A DNA stretch of 64,000 nt, from NCBI GenBank assembly GCA_029747585.1, contig JAPEVF010000113.1, positions 1-64,000 on the forward strand. The letters run 5' to 3'. How positions within the stretch are numbered: position 1 is the stretch's first letter; each line of letters begins with the position of its first letter. Positions 57,380-64,000 of the stretch are shown in pieces. Below the pieces are notes generated by a model. The model searched no databases, was not told the origin of the DNA, and was given only the letters and a program-made list of their open reading frames with translations. The translations under genes were made by a program, and so were the position numbers. Source of the stretch: Pleurotus djamor. Lineage: Eukaryota; Basidiomycota; Agaricomycetes; Agaricales; Pleurotaceae.

Positions 57380-59514
57380 CTACAGATGCACCAATTCAAC
57401 CGCTCGTTCCGTAATCTCATCGACGGTCCANCTTTCTGATTGTTGNAGACCATGTTTGAGATCCAGTACGTCACCAATCTCGTCACAGGCTCGCAACACC
57501 GCGTCGATATCTTCCTTTGTATGGGAAGAACTGACACAGAACCGGACTCGNCTGGTGACCAAGGCGGTAGCAGGNTAAGCGACGACNACNACGACNATGG
57601 GTGTNTGACGGTTCTTCATCATTGTATGGAACAGNTTCATCTTTCCTGGGTTGAAGAGGAGGAGTGGGACGATGGGCGAGGCAGGGTCTCCGTAAGTGAT
57701 GAATCCNAGTTTCCTTAACCCCATGGCGAGATAACGTGAGTTGAACGCAAGGCGGCGTAAGCGAGTACGGCCCTCGTCACCAGAAGCCAGTTGTGGGGGC
57801 AAGTTCATCCATGAGGGAAGCATNGCGGTGGTAGCAGGGCCAGGGTGTTGGAATGGTTCTCCATCAGCGGAATAGAGNGTNCGAGGAGGNGTCAGGGTGG
57901 AAAGGACATCGACGCCCATNATGCTGGCCATGCTAGCGATGATTTGCGTTAGCACGGGTGGAGTCATGGCTTCTGCGTAGGGCCCAGAGTGTCCACGGAG
58001 GCGCAAACGGTTGATAAGGTCCCTGTTTCCNGCGATGTAACCACCTGCAGCCCCAAAGGATTTAGTGAANGTGCCCATAAGGATGTCGATATCGCGGGGG
58101 TTGATGTCGAAGTAATCATGTATNCCACGGCCATGAGGGCCNAGAGCTCCGATGGAATGGGCCTCATCAANGAAGAGATTGAACTAGGANGTATATGTTT
58201 AGTANTTCNTCTGCANCNTNCGCTGCANNTNTNGCNTACNTTGTACTTCTTCTTNAGCGCAAGGACGGCGGGNAGATTGACCATGGTNCCCTCCATACTG
58301 TACAAGCCTTCGACGATGAGTAAGATCTTCTTCCANGGCCTATGAGTCTTAGGTTGCCCTTGACTGATGGACTCTCTGAGCAGGGATTCGAGAGCGGTCA
58401 TATCATTGTGCTTGAACATGCGAACACTTGCACCACTGAGGCGAACACCNAAACGGATGGAAGCGTGNTTTAGCTCGTCACTGATNACAAGACAACCCTT
58501 CTCCACCAAAGCCGGGATATACGTCGAATTGGTGGCGAAACCCATCGAGCTGATTAATGAGTCTTCCATGCCGACAAATCGNGCAACGAGNGCCTCAGTC
58601 ACGGTGTGGAGATCGCAACTACCACCTTCGANGCGGGAACCNTATGTAGAAACACCATATTGCCTGATCGACTNTTCAACCGCATCGGCACAACCGCCAC
58701 GCGCCTGAGCAAAGCCGAGGTAGTTGTACGAAGAGATATTGAGGGCACGAGTGCGACCNCCAGTCAAAAGGTACTTCTTGCCAAAGTCTGGNGAATAACG
58801 ATCGAGGCAAACGATGGTNCGGCCCGCGACACCAGTGACAGGCTGGGCAAAGCACTCCGCGAGCCGTTGTTTCAAGCGNCGGGTGTAGAATGAGTCAAAG
58901 TCTGATGTCAANGGAGCGAGTCCCTGGTAAAGTGAATCTAATCAGCAAGAAAAGCAGAAAAGCATGGTAGCAACTAGACATACGTCATGAGGCATCAAGT
59001 GCTGGTAAGTGGCNGGNTGAAGGCGTTTTCCAAGGAAGTCGCGAACNTGNCCGATGCAAATTAGAATGATNTANCTGATGTAAGTGGTGAGNAGAATGTA
59101 GTANGGTGGTTCNGTTTCTTCGAATGGTTCTATNGGTTTTCCAGGGGGATGACGTGATACAAGTCTATAGTCTTCATTAGCACAATGGCCGAACTCGGTG
59201 TGCACGGTCGTGAAAACTTGTTCTGATGTTGGTGGGCGTGAAGGGAACAGCAAGCCGTTCGCGTTATCGTTCTCGGGTTCGTTCAGCACGGTATCCTCCG
59301 ACGACTCCGTAATCGAGGATGACAAGGAAAGTGCAGGCGTCGACGTTGGCGATTTCGATGCGCCTCTAGCACGAGCATCCGCCTGGGACAAGGCTGACAG
59401 ATACTCGGCCGCCGAGGTCATTGCGGTGAGCGACTGCGCAGACTTTTTCTTGAACATNGACCTGGTAGGCGAGGCTCGGTAAGCCATNGGAGAAGGCTCT
59501 GTGCTGGACGGCAT
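57380..59514 (-). CDS. LCB2: Serine palmitoyltransferase subunit 2 (LCB2)
   Basis: The PLP-dependent subunit of serine palmitoyltransferase, which joins serine and palmitoyl-CoA in the ER as the first step of sphingolipid synthesis. A Ser-rich N-terminus ([20 protein letters not shown]) leads to one membrane segment (YYILLTTYISYIILICIGHV). The aminotransferase fold shows [87 protein letters not shown] and the PLP-lysine motif [16 protein letters not shown]. The C-terminus reads [17 protein letters not shown] and ERAVELVHL. The lysine in the motif identifies Lcb2 rather than Lcb1. The start was set at 59514, but the frame stays open to 59748, so a longer N-terminus is possible. Ns disturb 57.5-59.1 kb. 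Confidence 0.88.
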
Positions 59515-59845
59515 TGGCGAAGCGTGTGCCACGACTTTAGCGTGCTGGAGAACGTCGAGGAGCGTGTCGAAGGCACTCCAAGGGTCGTGGGCGTCGTCCG
59601 CAGCGTCGAGGGCAGGGTAAAAAGACGAAGGTCGTACCGTTTTACTAAAATACAAACTTCGCGANGGACCCTTGATGACACACACAAATAACGCGCCAAA
59701 CAAAACTCGGTCCGCAGCTGAAAAGTGCCCCTGTCTACTAAGCAACATGACGGATACGCGACAAGTTATCTANNCACGNTANNGGANAGGAGGACAGATA
59801 GGTGGCGAAGTAGCAGTCGTCGTCTCCGTTGTCACCGTCGTCGAG

Positions 59846-60504
59846 CTATGTAGGCTTTTTGTCTCCCCGTCGTCGTTCGAATCCTTGCCCGCCGTCGGTA
59901 GGGCCCCGCGGGGTCCGACTAACCGCGCTTCGTTGCGCCTGAGTACTGGATTTGCCAGTGATCTCCTCGGATCCTTGTGCGTGATTCTCTCCAAAAATAC
60001 GCTCACGAGCGGCGGTATACCGCGCCTCGCGGTCGCGTATTGTTTCCTGCGTTCCAGTCTGTGACGTCGAAGGGCTGGCCATGGATGGAGCTGCAGAGGG
60101 TCGCTTCAGTATGCGAAGTTGTGGTTGAAATGCAGCAGGTGGTGGTGTGAACGTTGTAGAGGAATTGGTAGCAGATGACCCAACCACAACCTCAGGCATG
60201 GGTGCCTTTGTATTCCTAACAACTGGTTTGTCATTTCAGAAACCCATGCAGCAGAAAGGCTACAAACTCACGCTTCTTCCCATATTTTCTTATTTACNTC
60301 AGGATCTGCNGGNACATCATCGTCATCCTCGTCGTCCCAATCATCTGGGACAATCTGCTTGGNCTNCTTCGCTGTCGCTGCNGCGNNAGGGACAGCACCT
60401 GGACGCTACCAGTGNACCGCGTAAGCTAGAGAAACAGTCTCTTCATAGGGCTCACGGACGGATGACTCTGGACTCCAGGGGTCTGAAGGCTCTTCGACAG
60501 GCAT
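59846..60504 (-). CDS. SUZ-domain protein
   Basis: A small SUZ-domain protein, like SZRD1 or the SUZ part of R3H proteins, with an RNA-binding role known for the domain. I place the start at 60504 (MPVEEPSDPWSPESS) and read an intron with an acceptor GGTAG at about 60406. VPDDWDDEDDDDVPADP and NKKIWEEA precede a second intron. The SUZ segment reads PQLRILKRPSAAPSMASPST and then TIRDREARYTAARERIFGEN. The end is RRGDKKPT at 59846. The first exon is inferred and partly hidden by Ns. The SUZ motif itself is clear. It is followed by LCB2 on the same strand and is divergent from DUG1. Confidence 0.65.
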
Positions 60505-60675
60505 CCAAGGTCTTGCGAANTGCTGCAACTTGGTGCNAGGCGCCCGTAGCACCTGCTACAAGGTAGTGTGATCACGCAACAGCATGGCNGNNTGCGTTAT
60601 CAGCCCCTTTAAGCNNACTCTCACNNGAGGTCCCAAGCTNAATNCAANTCACCCACATCCTTCTCATCGACGACG
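60505..60675. promoter_or_regulatory. Divergent promoter, SUZ gene and DUG1
   Basis: 171 bases with several Ns lie between the inferred starts. No core element can be read reliably. Confidence 0.35.
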
Positions 60676-62497
60676 ATGCCAGCCCCCACAGAGTTCCTTC
60701 AATTCGTCGACCAAAACGCCGATGCCTTCATCGAAAGGCTCGCCGACGCCGTCGCCATCCCAAGGTCCGTCTAGGGTCTACCCCTGTCACCGATAGACCA
60801 TCCATTCACCNTCGCCNTTCANNGTGTCAGTGGTGATGNNACNCATCGCCAGNATGTCTTCAAGATGGCCGAATGGCTNAATACCCANCTNAANGCNGTC
60901 GGCGTCGAGACCAAGCTTGTCGATCTCGGAAAGCACACCATGGANGGCGAGGAACTTCAATTACCTCCGGCCATCCTAGGTCGGATCGGAAACGATCCCC
61001 AGAAGAAGACCGTNCTCATCTACGGTCACTTCGATGTTCAGCCNGTACGTAGTCCTCAACACTCAACTCTTGGACGATCTGATTNGTGATTATNGACAGG
61101 CGAGCATCACGGATGGTTGGGACACGGACCCATTCAAGCTGACNATCCANCCTACTAACGGTCAACTTATCGGTCGAGGNGCAACAGACGACAAGGGTCC
61201 CATCCTCGGCTGGCTTAATGTCCTCCAATANCACTTCCAGAACNGCAAAGATCTCCCCGTTAACCTCAAGTTCTGCTTTGAGGGTATGGAAGAGAGCGGN
61301 AGTGAAGGCCTTGATGACCTGGTCAAGCAGGAGGGATCTGGATGGTTTGCTGGTGTGGACTGTGTTTGCATNGTACGTGATCGCCANCCATTCCCTTGCT
61401 NCCTNAGTGGACTAANATTCATCAGTCGGATAACTACTGGCTAAANACTCGTACNCCCGCCCTNACCTACGGCCTTCGAGGACTGACCTACTTCAAAGTC
61501 GTCGTCTCAGGCCCCAGCCGTGATCTCCACTCAGGTGTCTTCGGCGGCACAGTCTACGAACCCATGACCGATCTCATCACCCTCATGAGCAAACTCGTCG
61601 ACAACAAAGGCCACATCCTCATCCCAGGTGTCTACGATTACGTCCCGACTTCTTCGGACGAGGAAAAAGCTATTTATGACGCGCTTGATTACTCTGTCAA
61701 AGATGTCGAAGAGGCAGCCGGGGCACCGATCGCACTTTCTGATGATAAAGTTGAAGTCCTGATGGGCCGTATGCGAGAGCCATCTCTATCGCTCCACGGT
61801 ATTGAAGGTGCATTCTCCGGAGCCGGAGCGAAGACTGTCATCCCAGCTAAAGTTGCTGGTAAATTTAGTATTCGGTACGTNGATCTCGTCAAAGATATAT
61901 CCAAACACGCAATTTATCTATCTNTCTCTAATTCAGATTGGTTCCCAATCAAACACCCGACCTNATCAACCCTCTCGTTGTTTCATACCTCAAATCGGAG
62001 TTCGCTAAGNTGAACTCGAAGAGCACTCTTGAAGTAGAATGCTTGCACGGAGGACTACCATGGGTTGCCAATCATGAGCACTGGAATTATGAAGCCGCAA
62101 AGCGCGCTACTCAGGCATGTCATGTCTCCTACAACNAATGTTCTNNNNACNCGTCATTTACGCTTTCTGTAGGCGATNTACAACCGATCCCCTGATTTGA
62201 CGCGTGAAGGTGGCTCGATCCCCGTCACTTTGACCTTTGCAGAGACTTTGAAAGTTAACGTACTTCTGCTCCCGATGGGACGTGGAGATGACGGTGCTCA
62301 GTGCGTTTCCCAGTCTTGNNANCATCNCTGCTCCCACTCATTGCCGATCCCCCTTCAGTTCAACAAATGAAAAGATCGACCGTTCTAACTTCATCGAAGG
62401 GGTGANTGACTTTCATTCGATCTTCATTTCATGATGACTGACTAAATTGCCATAGACGAAACTTTTGGGAACTTACTTGTATGAGCTAGCTGCATAG
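60676..62497 (+). CDS. DUG1: Cys-Gly metallodipeptidase (Dug1/CNDP, M20 family)
   Basis: The M20A-type dipeptidase that cleaves Cys-Gly during glutathione breakdown in the cytosol. The start at 60676 gives [20 protein letters not shown]. Metal and catalytic motifs are present: [10 protein letters not shown] (His and Asp), [16 protein letters not shown] (bridging Asp), [17 protein letters not shown] (catalytic and metal Glu pair), and [17 protein letters not shown] (dimerisation domain His). [13 protein letters not shown] and [17 protein letters not shown] occur before the active site. After it come [13 protein letters not shown] and the stop at 62497. Ns leave a number of unread residues, mainly at 60.80-60.90, 61.36-61.46 and 62.14-62.18 kb. 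Introns near 61045-61100, 61370-61420, 61880-61935 and 62117-62172 are clear enough. Confidence 0.9.
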
Positions 62498-62649
62498 CTC
62501 CTTANCCACAGCGNAAGTACATGTAAACATCCTGAAATATGTATTGTATAGTGAAACATCCACAGGNGGAAGAGGTATCGTCCGAATTAAAAAAGGCGAG
62601 AATGGCGTATTCTATCATAGCATGTCCGNGCGAGATTCATGTCTACTTC

Positions 62650-64000
62650 TTACACGTCGCCAACACCACGACCAATCGAGGTGACCTAGAAGGAAAANNT
62701 CACTACTGGCACCAACAGGNTAGAGGNACGNAAACACACCTTGAANCCGATCTGCCTCAATTCATCCGCGTTCATGATCAAACGACCGTCAAAGAGGAAN
62801 GCGGGTTTGGCCATGCGAGCATANACTTCTTTCCAGTCGATNTCNTTGAANTCCTTCCATTCGGTAGCAATGACGACACCCTCGGCCTTNTCAGCAGCCT
62901 CGAGGGGAGAAGNGCANATCNTAACCTTCTTCTTNACTGAATGNGTGATAAATTTAGGTCAGGGGACGNNATCAGGGGAGATGGGACTTNCTGTCATCAA
63001 CTGAAGCTTCGGGGATGGCTTCCTTGAGATCCNNCCAAATCTGCTCGTGCTCNACCTTNGGATCGTAAANGTTGATGAAAGCTCCTTCAGCGTAGAAGTA
63101 CTTGATGAGGGTNATCGCNGCCGATTCACGCGTATCNCCGGTGTCAGCCTTGAATGCGAAGCCGAGNACAGCAATAGTCTATCAAANCCAAAACGTAAGN
63201 CAGAGTCAGGANNNNAACCGAANTNTATNCCANACTNACTTTGCCAGTGATGGTCTTGAAAAGAGTGTCAACGACNTTCTTGGCAAAACGACGTTTCTGA
63301 TATTCATTCATGTCCACCACCTGTCTCCAGTAAGCGGCGACTTCGGGCAGATGCAAGCTTTCGCTCAGGTAAACCAAGTTGAGGATATCCTTTTGGAAGC
63401 AAGAACCTCCAAATCCGACACTGGCCTTCAAGAATTTGGGACCGATACGGCTGTCAAACCCGATTGCATGAGAGACTTCATCGATGTTGGCGCCAGTAGC
63501 TTCGCANATAGCNGACAAGGCATTGATAGANGAGATTCTCTGAGCAAGCATAGCATTTGCNGCGAGNTTAGAGAGCTCAGATGACCAGAGACCGACGGTC
63601 AAGATACGCTCCTTCCTGAAAATGNGGTCAGNATGAATCAGGACATATGTNTATGCGCGACATACGGAACCCAGTTGGCGTAAACTTCNGCGAGAGACGC
63701 GCAGGCATCAAGACCTTCNTGAGATTGGAGGGATCCGATAAGGACACGGTCGGGCTTGAAAAGATCGTTGATTGCGGTNCCTTCTGCCAAAAACTCGGGG
63801 TTTGAGAGAATGTCGAAGCGGCAGTTGGGCTTTGAATTTGCTTCCAAAATGGTGCGCATCGACTCNGCGGTCCTGCAGGGTACGGTTGACTTCTCGACGA
63901 CAATCTTGGAGGAGTTGGCAACAGCCGCAATGCGACGCGTCGCAAGTTCGACGTAGCTATGGTGAATTGAANATAAGCGAGAAGAAGCACATATATGCGC
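62650..64000 (-). CDS. UDP-glucose 6-dehydrogenase, 5' part outside window
   Basis: The NAD-dependent enzyme that makes UDP-glucuronate from UDP-glucose, for capsule or cell-wall polysaccharide precursors. The 5' end, including the Rossmann NAD motif, lies beyond position 64000. What remains: [88 protein letters not shown], then the active-site [18 protein letters not shown] with the catalytic cysteine. [38 protein letters not shown] and INIYDPKVEHEQIW follow. After the last intron the end is [11 protein letters not shown] at 62650. Many Ns occur. Codon reading around 63.0-63.2 kb is uncertain. It is convergent with DUG1, 152 bases away. Confidence 0.88.

Noticed and set aside
1..64000. Transposable elements or CRISPR-like arrays
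   Set aside because: I saw no transposase or reverse transcriptase motifs, no long terminal repeats and no regularly spaced repeats.

Overview
This window reads as a gene-dense nuclear region of a filamentous basidiomycete, most likely an Agaricomycete. The evidence is short GT-AG introns of roughly 45-70 bases that interrupt most genes, intergenic gaps often under 250 bases, and eukaryotic and fungal families: RNA polymerase II subunit Rpb3, MICOS and ERMES subunits, a heme-thiolate peroxygenase, a DUF7587-like protein, paired microsomal desaturases, and an alpha-L-arabinofuranosidase carbohydrate-binding module. I did not identify the species. Many single Ns occur, often beside homopolymers and clustered at about 21-31 kb and 57-64 kb. 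They look like consensus ambiguities rather than biology, and they blur some exons. Exon limits were read by eye from frame continuity and GT-AG sites, so CDS coordinates are spans that include introns.

Layout. 0-8 kb: Yippee zinc protein (+), Gyp5/EVI5-like Rab GAP (-), Mcp2/Cqd2-like ABC1 kinase (+), coactivator SUB1/PC4 (-). 8-18 kb: EF-hand MscS channel (-), RPB3 (-), a poorly resolved 1.7 kb gap, AMP-dependent acyl-CoA synthetase (+). 18-31 kb: an Rrn5-like nuclear protein whose reading frame runs into a partial arabinofuranosidase CBM42/AbfB module (+), BRO1 (-), MIC10 (+), Nudix hydrolase (+), MDM12 (-), peroxygenase (+), DUF202 protein (+). 30-44 kb: APC-type amino-acid transporter (-), YIPF1/2-like protein (+), tRNA t6A dehydratase (+), DUF7587-like tail-anchored protein (-), F-box protein (+), an unknown ORF (-). 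44-56 kb: USP25/28-like protein that appears to have lost its catalytic residues (-), DUS3 (-), delta-12-type desaturase A (-), HSL-type esterase (+), desaturase B (+). 57-64 kb: serine palmitoyltransferase LCB2 (-), SUZ-domain protein (-), DUG1 dipeptidase (+), UDP-glucose dehydrogenase (-, running off the window end).

Most genes are housekeeping, and I see no coherent secondary-metabolite cluster, transposon, CRISPR array or tRNA gene. Functional themes are mitochondrial contacts and lipid or quinone handling (Mcp2-like, Mic10, Mdm12), endosomal and Golgi traffic (Gyp5, Bro1, YIPF), tRNA modification (Tcd, Dus3) and lipid metabolism (acyl-CoA synthetase, two desaturases, LCB2). Seven divergent gene pairs share intergenic regions of 92-392 bases, and several convergent pairs are separated by only 80-150 bases. 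The strongest candidates for something undescribed are the Rrn5-like/CBM42 chimera near 19.80 kb and the apparent USP pseudoprotease at 43.9-46.3 kb.
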